A stretch of DNA of 62,366 bases from Actinomycetota bacterium (lineage in GTDB: Bacteria; Actinomycetota; Actinomycetes; Nanopelagicales; Nanopelagicaceae). Both the position numbers and the translations under genes were made by a program. Below, piece after piece: positions 1 through 10,178 of the stretch. Location of the stretch: the NCBI GenBank assembly GCA_009726125.1, contig WLIT01000006.1:1-62366 (forward strand), read 5' to 3'. The stretch's first letter is position 1, and each line of letters opens with the position of its first letter. The notes beneath the pieces are model-generated. The model saw only the letters and a list, made by a program, of their open reading frames with translations. It ran no database searches and had not been told where the DNA came from.

Positions 1-1
1 A

Positions 2-964
2 ATGAGCAATAGCGATGTATCACGTGAAGTTAGATTTGTTTCAATTCCTGAAGGTCTACATCAGGAACGCGTTGATGCCGCGTTATCTAGACTTCTTGGG
101 CTCTCGCGTTCAACAATTGTTACCTTAATTGAGAACGGTGAAATTACTCGCAAAGGTAAGCCACTTACAAAATCAGACCGCGTAAATACCGATGATTATT
201 TAGAAATCACGATGCCGGCAATAGCTGGTGAACCGCAACTAACAGCAACCCCAATTGAAAACTTCAAGGTTGTATATGACGATGTTGATGTAATAGTTAT
301 AGATAAACCTGCAGGTGTGGCTGCGCACCCAAGCCCAGGATGGCGTGGCCCAACTGTGATTGGTGGCGTAATCGCTGCTGGTTATCAAGTTTCAACAAGT
401 GGCGCCGCAGAACGTCAAGGCGTTGTACATCGTCTCGATGTTGGTACAACAGGGTTAATGGTAATTGCGAAAAATGAAAGTTCATATAGCAATTTGAAGC
501 AGCAATTTCGCGATCGAACAGTTATAAAGGTCTACCATGCACTTGCCCAAGGACACATGGATCCAACAGAAGGAACTATCGATGCCCCAATCGATCGCCA
601 TCCTCGTGAGGATTATCGCTTCGCTGTAGTTGCTGATGGCAAACCAAGCATTACGCACTACAAGGCGCTCGAGTTTTTCCCTGCAGTTTCACTTCTGGAA
701 ATTGAGTTAGAAACTGGACGTACACATCAGATTCGAGTTCATTTCTCGGCGTTAAGGCATCCCTTGGTTGGAGACATGACTTATGGCGCTGACCACACAA
801 TTGCCGAGCGATTACAAATTACCCGGCCGTGGTTGCATGCTCGGGAGTTGAAATTTATTCACCCATCATCCGGATCAGAGATTGCATTCTTCTCGGACTA
901 CCCAGAAGACCTGACACGCTCGCTAGAAATATTGGCCAAGGGCCAACTCCCTGAATCTCAGTAG
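2..964 (+). CDS. rluD: RluD-family 23S rRNA pseudouridine synthase
   Basis: Isomerises specific uridines of large-subunit rRNA to pseudouridine in the cytoplasm. The 320-aa protein has an N-terminal S4 RNA-binding domain (about residues 18-80) and a catalytic domain with the HRLD motif; the catalytic aspartate is D146. A GRTHQIRVH motif near residue 240 is also typical. Length is normal for RluA/RluD enzymes. The ATG lies at the very edge of the window, so an upstream start cannot be excluded. In many bacteria lspA precedes this gene, which would explain the absent leader. dnaE follows after 13 bases. The family is certain; the exact target uridines are inferred. Confidence 0.93.
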   Translation: MSNSDVSREVRFVSIPEGLHQERVDAALSRLLGLSRSTIVTLIENGEITRKGKPLTKSDRVNTDDYLEITMPAIAGEPQLTATPIENFKVVYDDVDVIVIDKPAGVAAHPSPGWRGPTVIGGVIAAGYQVSTSGAAERQGVVHRLDVGTTGLMVIAKNESSYSNLKQQFRDRTVIKVYHALAQGHMDPTEGTIDAPIDRHPREDYRFAVVADGKPSITHYKALEFFPAVSLLEIELETGRTHQIRVHFSALRHPLVGDMTYGADHTIAERLQITRPWLHARELKFIHPSSGSEIAFFSDYPEDLTRSLEILAKGQLPESQ

Positions 965-977
965 TAATCTCACCTAA

Positions 978-3900
978 ATGTCTGCAGATCAAGGATTCGT
1001 CCACTTACACGTTCATACCGAGTATTCAATGCTCGATGGTGCTGCGCGCGTTGATGAATTAGTAACTGAAGTTGCTAACCAGGGCATGCCTGCGATTGCA
1101 ATTACCGATCATGGAAATGTTTTTGGTGCCTATGACTTTAATAAGAAAGCGATTAAAGCGGGCGTAAAACCAATCATCGGTATTGAAGCCTACGTTGCAC
1201 CAGAATCAAGATTTGAAAAGAAGCGCGTTAAGTGGGCTGATGGTGGTGAAGACGATGTTTCAGGTGGCGGTGCTTATACCCACATGACGCTGCTCGCCGA
1301 GAATAACCAAGGACTTTCAAACCTTTTCAAATTATCCTCCTTAGCGTCGTTAGAAGGTTATTACTACAAACCCAGAATGGATCGCGACCTTCTCTCAAAA
1401 TATGCAACTGGAATAATTGCAACAACTGGTTGCCCAGGTGGTGAAATTCAAACGCGCTTGCGAATGGGCGCATTTAAAGAGGCTAAGCAAGCTGCTAGTG
1501 AGCTTCGAGATATTTTCGGTGCTGAGAATTTTTATCTTGAAATCATGGATCACGGAATTGATATCGAAGCCCGTGTTAAGGCTGATTTATTGAAACTTGG
1601 GAAAGAACTTGGGCTGCCACTTCTAGCTACAAATGATCTGCACTACACGCATCACGAGGATGCAGCATCACATGAGGCTCTGTTATGTGTGCAATCTGGT
1701 TCTACCCTTGCCGACCCAAAGCGTTTTAAATTTGAGAATAATGAGTTCTATTTAAAGAGTGCGAAAGAGATGCGTGCGCTCTTCTCAGACATCCCAGAAG
1801 CATGTGATAACACTCTTCTAATTGCAGAGCGTTGCAATATAACCATGCGTGAAAATGAAAACTTATTGCCACAATATTCTGTTCCTAATGGCGAAAGTGA
1901 AGATTCATGGCTCCGCAAGGAATCAAATAAGGGTCTGGCTTCAAGGTTAGATGGCAAAGTTGATGTGCAATATCAAGAGCGCTTGGATTACGAATTAGAA
2001 GTAATGATAAAGATGGGCTTTCCGGGATACTTCTTGGTGGTCTCTGATCTCTGCTCGCATGCAAGAAGTGTTGGAATTCGCGTCGGTCCGGGAAGAGGCT
2101 CTGCAGCAGGATCGCTAGTGTCTTATGCGCTTGGAATTACTGCGCTCGATCCAATCAAACACGGATTATTGTTTGAGCGCTTCTTAAATCCGGAACGTAT
2201 TTCTATGCCGGATATCGATTTGGATTTTGATGAGCGCAGACGCTCCGAAATGATTGCTTATGCAACACAGAAGTATGGTGAAGATCGCGTTGCTCAGATT
2301 ATTACTTACGGAACGATTAAATCAAAGCAAGCACTTAAAGATTCAACTCGAGTTCTGGGTTACCCATATGCAATCGGTGAGAAGCTAACAAAAGCCCTGC
2401 CGCCTTCGGTTATGGGTAAAGATATTTCCCTCGCCGGTATTTTTGATTCTAAGAATGATCGCTACGGCGAAGCTGGAGAATTTAGAACGCTGTACGAAAC
2501 AGATCCTGATTCAAAACGTATTGTTGATACTGCGCGCGGACTTGAAGGGCTAAAGCGGCAATGGGGAGTGCATGCCGCTGGCGTAATCCTCAGTAAAGAA
2601 CCACTTCTAGATGTAATTCCTATCCATAGACGCGAAGCAGATGGCGCAATCATCACCCAGTTCGATATGGGAGCCTGCGAATCTATCGGGCTTTTGAAGA
2701 TGGACTTTCTCGGACTACGAAATCTCTCGGTGCTTGATGATTGTTTACTAAATATAAAGGCTAATAAGGATATTGAATTAGATCTTTCAACACTCACTTT
2801 AGATGATTTGAAAACTTATCAATTACTTGGCCGTGGTGAAACTCTTGGTGTGTTCCAACTCGACGGTGGCCCAATGCGGGCGCTTCTCCGCCAGATGAAC
2901 CCAGATTCATTCGAAGATATCTCCGCTGTTATTGCGCTATATCGACCAGGTCCAATGGGTGTTAACGCACATAATGATTATGCAGATCGTAAAAATAAAC
3001 GCCAGGAAGTTCTTCCGATTCACCCAGAGTTAACCCAGGCGTTAGCCGAAATATTGGGAGACACCTACGGACTAATTGTTTATCAAGAACAGGTAATGGC
3101 AATTGCGCAGAAGGTAGCGGGATTTAGTTTGGGTCGCGCAGACCTTCTGCGAAAAGCGATGGGCAAGAAGAATAAAGAGATCCTTGATAAGGAGTATGTA
3201 AATTTTGAAAAGGGAATGACGGATAACGGCTTCTCTAAATTTGCCATTGATAAATTGTGGGAAACTTTGATTCCCTTCTCTGACTATGCTTTCAATCGTG
3301 CGCATAGTGCTGGCTATGGAATGGTTTCGTATTGGACTGCTTATCTAAAAGCCAATTATCCAACGGAATATATGGCAGCGCTATTAACAAGTGTTCGCGA
3401 TGATAAAGATAAGAGTGCGCTCTATTTAAATGAATGCCGCCGGATGGGTATTAAAGTCCTTCCACCAGATGTTAATGAATCACAATCCGATTACACCCCT
3501 CTCGGCAACGATATTCGATTTGGCTTAACGGCTATTCGAAATGTCGGGGAGAACGTTGTGGCATCAATTGTTGCAAATCGCGCAGTTGCCGGGCGTTATG
3601 AATCTTTTGGTGATTTCTTAACCAAAGTTGATGGCAATGTATGTAATAAGAAAACTATTGAATCTCTGATTAAGGGCGGCGCGTTTGATTCGCTAAACCA
3701 TCCGCGCAAGGGGTTAACCCTGATCTATTTGGAAGCGATCGACTCAGTAATGGAAGCGAAGCGAGCTGAATCGATCGGACAATTCGATTTATTTGGTGGG
3801 TCTCCAGGATTGGGAGACACCGCTGTAACTGGTGTTGAGATCGATATCCCTAATCAGGAATGGGATAAAGCTTTACTCCTTAGTTATGAACGCGAAATGC

Positions 3901-4493
3901 TTGGGCTCTATGTTTCCGATCATCCACTGCTCGGTGTTGAACATTTATTGCGCTCTTCTACAGATATGCCAATTAGTCAGATTAATGATGATTCGATTGG
4001 CCACGAGCAAATTGTCACAATTGGCGGATTGATAACTCAGATTCAACGTAAAGTTTCAAGACGAGGTGACTCGTGGGCAATTGTTACGGTCGAAGATCTT
4101 GAAGGTGCGATAGATGTTATGTTCTTTGCAAACTCTTATACCCAGCACTCAATGAACTTGATGGAAGATCGAATTGTAATTATCCGTGGACGTATCGATA
4201 AGCGCGAAGAACAAGTAAAACTTATGGCCTTGGATCTATCGACTCCAGATATCTCACTTACGCCCTCTGGCCCGTTGATTATTTCTATGGATACGGTGCG
4301 ATGTACGCCACCAGTTGTCGATCGGATTAAAGAGATTTTACGTTCCCACCCCGGAAAGCGGGAAGTTCATTTGAAACTTGATGATGGCCGAAAGAGCTTA
4401 GTTATGAAAATTGGCGATGATTTAAGAGTTACTGCCTCACCAAGTTTGAGCGCTGACCTGAAAGCAATACTCGGCCCCGACTGTCTGGTTTAG
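978..4493 (+). CDS. dnaE: DNA polymerase III alpha subunit (DnaE1)
   Basis: Replicative polymerase catalytic subunit, 1171 aa, usual actinobacterial length. An N-terminal PHP domain occupies about residues 7-230; the palm carries PDIDLDFD at about 411-418 (catalytic D412 and D414) and a third aspartate at D576 in KMDFLGLR. A C-terminal OB-fold region (about 1000-1090) follows the helix-hairpin-helix part. The PHP metal ligands known from Mycobacterium tuberculosis DnaE1 can be matched here: H11, H13, D20, H45, E70, H102, C152, D220 and H222. This suggests the built-in 3'-5' proofreading activity is retained. There is no clear Shine-Dalgarno before the ATG. hisD follows after 14 bases. Confidence 0.97.
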   Translation: MSADQGFVHLHVHTEYSMLDGAARVDELVTEVANQGMPAIAITDHGNVFGAYDFNKKAIKAGVKPIIGIEAYVAPESRFEKKRVKWADGGEDDVSGGGAYTHMTLLAENNQGLSNLFKLSSLASLEGYYYKPRMDRDLLSKYATGIIATTGCPGGEIQTRLRMGAFKEAKQAASELRDIFGAENFYLEIMDHGIDIEARVKADLLKLGKELGLPLLATNDLHYTHHEDAASHEALLCVQSGSTLADPKRFKFENNEFYLKSAKEMRALFSDIPEACDNTLLIAERCNITMRENENLLPQYSVPNGESEDSWLRKESNKGLASRLDGKVDVQYQERLDYELEVMIKMGFPGYFLVVSDLCSHARSVGIRVGPGRGSAAGSLVSYALGITALDPIKHGLLFERFLNPERISMPDIDLDFDERRRSEMIAYATQKYGEDRVAQIITYGTIKSKQALKDSTRVLGYPYAIGEKLTKALPPSVMGKDISLAGIFDSKNDRYGEAGEFRTLYETDPDSKRIVDTARGLEGLKRQWGVHAAGVILSKEPLLDVIPIHRREADGAIITQFDMGACESIGLLKMDFLGLRNLSVLDDCLLNIKANKDIELDLSTLTLDDLKTYQLLGRGETLGVFQLDGGPMRALLRQMNPDSFEDISAVIALYRPGPMGVNAHNDYADRKNKRQEVLPIHPELTQALAEILGDTYGLIVYQEQVMAIAQKVAGFSLGRADLLRKAMGKKNKEILDKEYVNFEKGMTDNGFSKFAIDKLWETLIPFSDYAFNRAHSAGYGMVSYWTAYLKANYPTEYMAALLTSVRDDKDKSALYLNECRRMGIKVLPPDVNESQSDYTPLGNDIRFGLTAIRNVGENVVASIVANRAVAGRYESFGDFLTKVDGNVCNKKTIESLIKGGAFDSLNHPRKGLTLIYLEAIDSVMEAKRAESIGQFDLFGGSPGLGDTAVTGVEIDIPNQEWDKALLLSYEREMLGLYVSDHPLLGVEHLLRSSTDMPISQINDDSIGHEQIVTIGGLITQIQRKVSRRGDSWAIVTVEDLEGAIDVMFFANSYTQHSMNLMEDRIVIIRGRIDKREEQVKLMALDLSTPDISLTPSGPLIISMDTVRCTPPVVDRIKEILRSHPGKREVHLKLDDGRKSLVMKIGDDLRVTASPSLSADLKAILGPDCLV

Positions 4494-4507
4494 ATTAGAA
4501 TTGCGGC

Positions 4508-5827
4508 GTGAATCCCGTTGCAATCAGAACCGTTGATTTCCGCGGTCGTGCTCTAAGTAAATCTGATTACCGCACTGAACTTCCGCGCGCAGAACTGGAT
4601 ATAGATACTGCTCTTATTAGTATCAAGCCAATTCTTGAGAAGGTAGCGGGTGGATCCGAAAGTGACCTACTCGACCTTTGCGAAAAATTTGATGGCGTAA
4701 GACCAAATTCAATTCGAGTTCCGCTCGCTGATATTACGGCGGCACTTGCGGAGCTAGATTCAAATGTAAAGAGCGCTCTTGAAGAGGCGATAAAGCGAAT
4801 TACTAAGGTGCACACAGATCAATTACGCAGTGAAATTTTTACCCAAGTAGTTGATGGTGGTGAAGTTACACATAAACAAATACCAGTTGACCGAGTGGGA
4901 CTTTATGTACCGGGTGGCCGAGCTGTTTATCCAAGTTCGGTAATTATGAATGTAGTCCCAGCACAAATTGCAAAAGTTCCAAGTATTGCTGTTGCCTCTC
5001 CACCTCAGATTGATAACAACGGATTACCGAATAAAACTATTTTGGCAACCTGCGCATTGCTAGGAATCACCGAGGTTTATGCAATCGGTGGGGCACAAGC
5101 GATTGCAATGTTTGCATATGGAGTTTCAGATGTCTGTGAAAGTGCGGACCTAGTTACTGGCCCAGGCAATATTTATGTTGCGGCCGCAAAACGTGCGCTC
5201 CGTGGTGTGATTGGAATTGATTCTGAAGCTGGTCCAACTGAAGTCGCGGTATTAGCTGATAAGACTGCAATCCCAGGCGAGGTTGCTGCAGATTTAATTA
5301 GTCAGGCTGAACACGATGTTATTGCCGCAGCGGTGTTGGTTACAGATTCAGTTGAATTGGCTGATGCAGTGCTAGTTGAGCTATTCGCTCGGATCTCAAA
5401 AACTAAACACCAAGAACGAATTCGCGCCGCACTTACCGGTAAGCAATCAGCAATAGTTTTAGTTGATTCGATTGCTCAAGGGTTAGATGTTGTAAATGCT
5501 TATGCCGCAGAACACCTAGAAATTCAAACGATTGACGCAAAGAGAGATTCACTTTCGATCAGAAATGCTGGGGCGGTATTTATCGGGCGCTTCACCCCTG
5601 TTTCACTCGGTGATTATTCTGCGGGCTCGAACCACGTTCTTCCTACTGGCGGATGTGCCTGTCACTCAAGTGGGCTTTCAGTACAAACATTTCTAAAAGG
5701 CGTGAGTTTCATTGAATACAACGAGATGGCATTCACGGCGATTGCAGAAAACGTTATTACGCTCGCGACATCTGAGGATTTACCAGCACATGGTGAAGCA
5801 ATGAGTGCACGATTCGAGAAGCGCTGA
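4508..5827 (+). CDS. hisD: Histidinol dehydrogenase
   Basis: Catalyses the last two steps of histidine synthesis, oxidising histidinol to histidine with NAD, as a zinc enzyme. The 439-aa protein shows the signature [12 protein letters not shown] from residue 240 and the conserved AEHLE at 334-338, containing the catalytic E335/H336 pair. The start is GTG with no obvious Shine-Dalgarno. It is first in a his cluster, and its TGA overlaps the ATG of hisC by one base, indicating translational coupling. No hisG or hisE is present in this window, so the first pathway steps must be encoded elsewhere if the pathway is complete. Confidence 0.97.
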   Translation: MNPVAIRTVDFRGRALSKSDYRTELPRAELDIDTALISIKPILEKVAGGSESDLLDLCEKFDGVRPNSIRVPLADITAALAELDSNVKSALEEAIKRITKVHTDQLRSEIFTQVVDGGEVTHKQIPVDRVGLYVPGGRAVYPSSVIMNVVPAQIAKVPSIAVASPPQIDNNGLPNKTILATCALLGITEVYAIGGAQAIAMFAYGVSDVCESADLVTGPGNIYVAAAKRALRGVIGIDSEAGPTEVAVLADKTAIPGEVAADLISQAEHDVIAAAVLVTDSVELADAVLVELFARISKTKHQERIRAALTGKQSAIVLVDSIAQGLDVVNAYAAEHLEIQTIDAKRDSLSIRNAGAVFIGRFTPVSLGDYSAGSNHVLPTGGCACHSSGLSVQTFLKGVSFIEYNEMAFTAIAENVITLATSEDLPAHGEAMSARFEKR

Positions 5828-6933
5828 TGACAAATCCAAAGCAAGAAAATTGGCCGGATTGGTTACCAATTCGTAGCGAACTAGCCGATTTGACCCCGTA
5901 TGGCGCTCCTCAAATAAGTGGAGTTACGGCCCTGAATACAAATGAGAATCCATTTGCTGTTCCACACGAAGTTGTAGAGCAGATGCTTACCCGACTTCCA
6001 AAAGTATTAGAAAACTTAAATCGTTATCCAGATCGTGATGCTTTGCTTCTTCGCCAAGCACTGGCTGAATATATTAATAAAAGTACGAAATCTAACTTTT
6101 CAATCCCAAACCTCTGGGCTGCAAATGGAAGTAATGAAATTCTGCAGACTCTCATGTTGGCTTGTGGCGGCAGGGGAGCGCTCGGATTCACACCTTCTTA
6201 TTCAGTACACCCACTAATTGCGAAAGCAACAGGTACTAAATGGAGCGCAGGTAATCGGGACGACAGTTTTGAAATTGATATAGATAAGGCGACTGCTCAA
6301 ATTGCAGAGTTAAAACCAGGGTTAACATTTATAACAACGCCCAATAATCCAAGCGGTACTGCAACTTCATTCTCAGATCTGGAAACGTTAGCCTCAGCAA
6401 CAAAGGCAGTTAAGGGCCTATTAATTGTTGATGAGGCGTATGCCGAATTCTCAGTGGAAGAGTCCGCGGTCAAGCTGATTGCCACTTACCCAAACGTTGT
6501 AGTTGTTAGAACGATGAGTAAGGCCTTTGCCTTTGCCGGCGCCAGAGTTGGTTATGCAATTGGCGATGAAGCAATAATTAAGGCTTTACTAGTTACAAGA
6601 TTGCCGTACCACTTGAGTTCAACGACCCAAGCCCTAGCCTTAGTAGCGCTAGAAAACTCATCTCTGCTTCTCGCTGAAGTTGATGCACTTGTAGCGGAAC
6701 GAGAGCGCGTTTCAAGTGAACTTTCGAAATTGGGATTTGAAGTAGTCCCAAGCAGTGCTAACTTTCTATTATTCCGCGGCTTCAAGGGCGAGTCACCGGA
6801 GGCATGGAAATCACTTGTTGAATCTGGAATCCTGCTTCGAGATGTTGGTCTAGAGGGATATCTTCGAGTAACGATTGGGTTACCAATCGAGAACGAGCAA
6901 TTTTTAACGGCTATCGCCGCTCTTAAGCCATAA
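5827..6933 (+). CDS. hisC: Histidinol-phosphate aminotransferase
   Basis: PLP-dependent class I/II aminotransferase converting imidazole-acetol phosphate to histidinol phosphate. The 368-aa protein has NTNENPF near residue 37, a TPNNPSG motif near 170, DEAYAEF near 204 and the PLP lysine K232 in MSKAFAFAG. Its ATG overlaps the hisD stop. A 66-base gap with its own ribosome binding site separates it from hisB. Related aminotransferases act on aromatic amino acids, but position in the his cluster favours HisC. Confidence 0.95.
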   Translation: MTNPKQENWPDWLPIRSELADLTPYGAPQISGVTALNTNENPFAVPHEVVEQMLTRLPKVLENLNRYPDRDALLLRQALAEYINKSTKSNFSIPNLWAANGSNEILQTLMLACGGRGALGFTPSYSVHPLIAKATGTKWSAGNRDDSFEIDIDKATAQIAELKPGLTFITTPNNPSGTATSFSDLETLASATKAVKGLLIVDEAYAEFSVEESAVKLIATYPNVVVVRTMSKAFAFAGARVGYAIGDEAIIKALLVTRLPYHLSSTTQALALVALENSSLLLAEVDALVAERERVSSELSKLGFEVVPSSANFLLFRGFKGESPEAWKSLVESGILLRDVGLEGYLRVTIGLPIENEQFLTAIAALKP

Positions 6934-6999
6934 TTAGCCAGGATTTGAAATACAAGAGATATAAGAGAAAGTAAGCAAGTTTAGAAAAGGGGAGCAAAA

Positions 7000-7584
7000 A
7001 TGAGAACAGCGCATGTAGTTCGTGCAACCAAAGAATCTAGCGTTGATGTAAAACTTAACCTAGATGGTTCGGGTGTAATTGATATCGAAACTGGGGTCCC
7101 ATTCTTTGATCACATGCTCTCTCAACTTGGTAAACATGCGGGCTTTGATTTAACCGTTAGAACAAAGGGTGATGTTGATGTTGATTCCCACCACACGGTT
7201 GAAGATACTTCACTTGCATTTGGTCAGGCACTTAGAGAAGCGCTAGGTGATAAGGCAGGAATTCGCCGATTCGGTGATGCAATGGTTCCGCTGGATGAAG
7301 TTCTAGTACAAGCAGCAGTAGATCTTTCGGGCCGACCTTACTTAGTACATCGCCAACCGGAAATCGTTGAATTAATTGGAACATTCGACACAACTCTTGG
7401 TCGCCATATCTGGGAATCAATTGTTGCCGAAGCGCGTATTGCACTTCATGTTCGGGTTTTAGAGGGACGCAATGCGCACCATGTTTTTGAAGCGCAATTT
7501 AAAGCGGTTGCACGTGCACTGCGCGAAGCATGTGCGCTAGATAATAGGGTCTCAGGAATTCCATCAACAAAGGGCGTTCTTTGA
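7000..7584 (+). CDS. hisB: Imidazoleglycerol-phosphate dehydratase
   Basis: Dehydrates imidazole glycerol phosphate to imidazole-acetol phosphate, step six of histidine synthesis. It is the monofunctional 194-aa form without the phosphatase domain. Manganese-binding histidine motifs are visible at H38...H46 (FFDHMLSQLGKH) and DSHHTVEDT at 62-70, with a second pair near the C-terminus (NAHHVFEAQFK). A strong AGGGGAG-like Shine-Dalgarno lies just before the ATG. The stop overlaps the TTG start of hisH by four bases (TTGA). Confidence 0.97.
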   Translation: MRTAHVVRATKESSVDVKLNLDGSGVIDIETGVPFFDHMLSQLGKHAGFDLTVRTKGDVDVDSHHTVEDTSLAFGQALREALGDKAGIRRFGDAMVPLDEVLVQAAVDLSGRPYLVHRQPEIVELIGTFDTTLGRHIWESIVAEARIALHVRVLEGRNAHHVFEAQFKAVARALREACALDNRVSGIPSTKGVL

Positions 7585-8177
7585 TCGCAATTCTTGATTA
7601 TGGTTCGGGCAATCTACGTTCAGCACAACGCGCTTTTGAATTAGCGAGTGATGAAGTAATCGTTACGAGTGATAGAACAATTTGCATCGAAGCCGACGGT
7701 CTTGTCGTCCCTGGAGTCGGAGCATTTGCCGCCTGCATGGATCAACTAGTGAGCGCTGGTGGTGACGAGATAATTGCAGAGCGATTTGCGAAGTCGAAAC
7801 CAATTTTCGGTATTTGTGTAGGTATGCAGATTCTCTTTGAGAATAGTTCCGAAAAACGGGAGAGCAGCGGGTTGGGAATTCTGTCAGGCCAGATAAGTGA
7901 AATCACTGCGCCAATACTTCCGCATATGGGTTGGAACACAATAAATTCTCCGCAAGGCTCAAAGTTATTTGCTGGGCTTAGCACGGAGTTATTTTATTTC
8001 GTGCATTCTTATGCCGCCAAGAAGGAAGTTCCTGGCGCTATAAATTCGACCTGTAATTATGGCGAAGATTTTCTGGCTGCAGTAGAGAAAGATTTCATAG
8101 TTGCAACGCAATTCCATCCAGAAAAGAGCGGCGCGGCTGGTGCAAAATTAATAGCTAATTGGGTGAAATCCTTATGA
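7581..8177 (+). CDS. hisH: Imidazole glycerol phosphate synthase, glutamine amidotransferase subunit
   Basis: Glutaminase subunit that supplies ammonia to HisF. The 198-aa class I amidotransferase has its nucleophile C79 in GICVGMQ and the H179/E181 pair in FHPEKSG. Translation begins at TTG, chosen because it overlaps the hisB stop as TTGA and gives the canonical N-terminus [11 protein letters not shown]. It ends in an ATGA overlap with hisA. The partner subunit HisF is encoded two genes downstream. Confidence 0.96.
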   Translation: MIAILDYGSGNLRSAQRAFELASDEVIVTSDRTICIEADGLVVPGVGAFAACMDQLVSAGGDEIIAERFAKSKPIFGICVGMQILFENSSEKRESSGLGILSGQISEITAPILPHMGWNTINSPQGSKLFAGLSTELFYFVHSYAAKKEVPGAINSTCNYGEDFLAAVEKDFIVATQFHPEKSGAAGAKLIANWVKSL

Positions 8178-8914
8178 CTAGTATGACAAAGCAAATATTG
8201 GAAATTCTTCCAGCTATTGATGTTAAAGATGGCCGGGCGGTTCGACTTGTCCAAGGCGAGCTTTCTCAGGAGAGTACTTATGGACTTCCAGTAGATGTCG
8301 CTCGTGATTTTGTTTCCCAAGGTGCCAAGTGGATTCACCTAGTGGATTTAGATGCCGCATTTGGAATTGGCAGCAATTTTGAGTTAATCCAAGAGGTAAT
8401 AAAGAGCGTTGAAATTAAAATCGAACTATCAGGCGGAATTCGTAATGAAGAAACTTTAATTCGCGCGCTTTCAACTGGTTGCACGAGAGTAAATCTTGGA
8501 ACTGCTGCAATCGAAGATCCGGAGTGGACAGCAAAAGTTATTTCAGAATATGGCCCAAGGATTGCAGTTGGCTTAGATGTCCGCGGTCACACTCTTGCTG
8601 CTAGAGGTTGGACTCGTGAAGGTGGAGATCTCTTTGAAATGATTGAGTTGTTAGATGCCGCAGGATGTTCGCGTTACATCGTCACTGACGTGGCAAAGGA
8701 TGGCACTCTTACCGGCCCCAACTTTGAATTGCTTAAAGAAGTTTGCGCTGTGACCAAGGTTCCGGTTGTTGCTAGTGGTGGCATTTCTGTGATTCAAGAT
8801 TTAATTGATCTTCGCGACTTAACACCCATTGGAATTGAGGGTGCAATTGTTGGAAAGGCTATTTACTCCGGATCATTTACCTTGGAGCAAGCGCTGAAAG
8901 CTGCTGGCGAATGA
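8174..8914 (+). CDS. priA: Phosphoribosyl isomerase A (PriA-type HisA)
   Basis: TIM-barrel sugar isomerase of histidine synthesis (ProFAR isomerase). The 246-aa protein resembles actinobacterial PriA more than enteric HisA. It has LVDLDAAFG near 50, ELSGGIR near 84, [11 protein letters not shown] near 101 and especially the GLDVRG...[10 protein letters not shown] segment near 135-155, characteristic of PriA. PriA also performs the TrpF step of tryptophan synthesis in many actinobacteria. The ATG at 8174 overlaps the hisH stop as ATGA; an in-frame TTG at 8159 is less likely. The dual function is inferred from family similarity. Confidence 0.94.
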   Translation: MTSMTKQILEILPAIDVKDGRAVRLVQGELSQESTYGLPVDVARDFVSQGAKWIHLVDLDAAFGIGSNFELIQEVIKSVEIKIELSGGIRNEETLIRALSTGCTRVNLGTAAIEDPEWTAKVISEYGPRIAVGLDVRGHTLAARGWTREGGDLFEMIELLDAAGCSRYIVTDVAKDGTLTGPNFELLKEVCAVTKVPVVASGGISVIQDLIDLRDLTPIGIEGAIVGKAIYSGSFTLEQALKAAGE

Positions 8915-9672
8915 CGTTAGCAAAGAGAGTGATTCCCTGTCTTGATGTTGCGGGTGGTCGGGTAGTTAAAGGCGTCAACTTTAAAGATTTAGTCGATGCC
9001 GGTGATCCGGTCGAATTGGCAAAAAAGTATGATCTCGAAGGCGCAGATGAATTAACTTTCTTAGATATTTCCGCAAGCATCGAAGAGCGAGCAACAACGC
9101 TGGAGATTGTAAGGCGCACGGCAGAACAGGTGTTTATTCCGCTAACTGTTGGTGGTGGTATTCGAAGTGCTGAGAATGTAAATGAATTACTACGCGCAGG
9201 AGCCGACAAAATTTCAATTAATACAGCTGCAATTGCTAGACCAGATTTAATCAATGAAATTTCAGATCGCTTTGGTAATCAAGTACTAGTTCTTTCGGTT
9301 GATGCAAGAAGGGCAGAGAGTAAATCAGGCTTTGAAGTTACAACACATGGTGGGCGACAAAGCTCTGGCTTGGATGCGCTGGCCTGGGTAGAGGAAGGAA
9401 TCAGAAGAGGTGCCGGTGAAATTCTTCTTAATTCGATGGACGCGGATGGCACAAAATCTGGATTTGATATTGAAATGCTTAGAGCTGTCCGAGAAATTTC
9501 AAGTGTTCCCGTCATCGCAAGCGGTGGCGCCGGCAAAATCGCAGATTTCGCCCTCGCGATAGCAGCAGGAGCCGATGCAGTATTGGCCGCGAGCGTCTTT
9601 CACTTTGGAAATTTCACAATTAGAGATGTCAAGAAAGATTTAGAAAAGTGCGGTTTCCCAATTCGCGCTTGA
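8911..9672 (+). CDS. hisF: Imidazole glycerol phosphate synthase, cyclase subunit
   Basis: Uses ammonia from HisH to form imidazole glycerol phosphate and AICAR. The 253-aa beta/alpha barrel has the catalytic D12 in RVIPCLDV and the second catalytic aspartate in LSVDARR near 131. Glycine-rich phosphate sites GGGIRS (about 83) and SGGAGK (about 205) are present. Its ATG overlaps the hisA stop (ATGA). Length and motifs are standard. Confidence 0.97.
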   Translation: MTLAKRVIPCLDVAGGRVVKGVNFKDLVDAGDPVELAKKYDLEGADELTFLDISASIEERATTLEIVRRTAEQVFIPLTVGGGIRSAENVNELLRAGADKISINTAAIARPDLINEISDRFGNQVLVLSVDARRAESKSGFEVTTHGGRQSSGLDALAWVEEGIRRGAGEILLNSMDADGTKSGFDIEMLRAVREISSVPVIASGGAGKIADFALAIAAGADAVLAASVFHFGNFTIRDVKKDLEKCGFPIRA

Positions 9673-9696
9673 TGCCAAATAGGGGAGAATAAGCAC

Positions 9697-10032
9697 ATGT
9701 CTGCAATACCTACCTCTATACAAGAGCGCCTTGCTAAAGGTGAATTGATCGCGGCAATCGCGCAGGATGTCGAGAGCAGAGAAGTTTTAATGATTGCTTG
9801 GATGAATCAAGAGGCGCTGACCAAGACGCTAGAAACAAAGCAGGCAACTTATTGGAGCCGCAGTAGAAACGCACTCTGGTTGAAGGGTGAAAGTTCTGGA
9901 CATTTCCAAGAGGTGAAGTCCGTTGCCTATGACTGTGACAGCGATGCAATATTGCTTCAGATTGTTCAGACCGGAGCAGCTTGTCACACCGGAGAACGAA
10001 GTTGTTTCCATAGCAAGATTGATTTAGCATGA
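9697..10032 (+). CDS. hisI: Phosphoribosyl-AMP cyclohydrolase
   Basis: Opens the adenine ring of phosphoribosyl-AMP, an early zinc/magnesium-dependent step of histidine synthesis. The 111-aa monofunctional protein has the conserved SYWSRSRN-type segment near 48 ([11 protein letters not shown]), [10 protein letters not shown] near 77 and the metal-binding cysteines in [12 protein letters not shown] at the C-terminus. No HisE domain is fused, so hisE must lie elsewhere. A GGGGAG Shine-Dalgarno precedes the ATG. Its TGA overlaps the ATG of a small downstream gene. Confidence 0.96.
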   Translation: MSAIPTSIQERLAKGELIAAIAQDVESREVLMIAWMNQEALTKTLETKQATYWSRSRNALWLKGESSGHFQEVKSVAYDCDSDAILLQIVQTGAACHTGERSCFHSKIDLA

Positions 10033-10178
10033 TAAAAATTATCGCTTTATTCTTTTCACTAGCGCTACTGAGTTACTTTATCTACCGAACTTCTCGCCGC
10101 GGAATATCAAAGAGATATGAACGTAAGCCAGAGAACCCTTGGAGCGCACTTAGCGAGGGGATTGACCCAACGATATGA
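10029..10178 (+). CDS. Small 49-aa single-span membrane protein, unknown function
   Basis: A short reading frame that starts in an ATGA overlap with hisI and ends in another ATGA overlap with the downstream MauE/DoxX-like gene. The product begins [17 protein letters not shown], a hydrophobic segment (about residues 2-19) followed by a basic stretch ([14 protein letters not shown]) and a short acidic/proline tail ending in DPTI. The topology looks like an N-terminal anchor with a positive cytoplasmic side. Coupling at both ends strongly suggests it is translated. I do not recognise the family. Neighbours suggest a membrane redox role, but this is only context. Confidence 0.7.
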   Translation: MIKIIALFFSLALLSYFIYRTSRRGISKRYERKPENPWSALSEGIDPTI

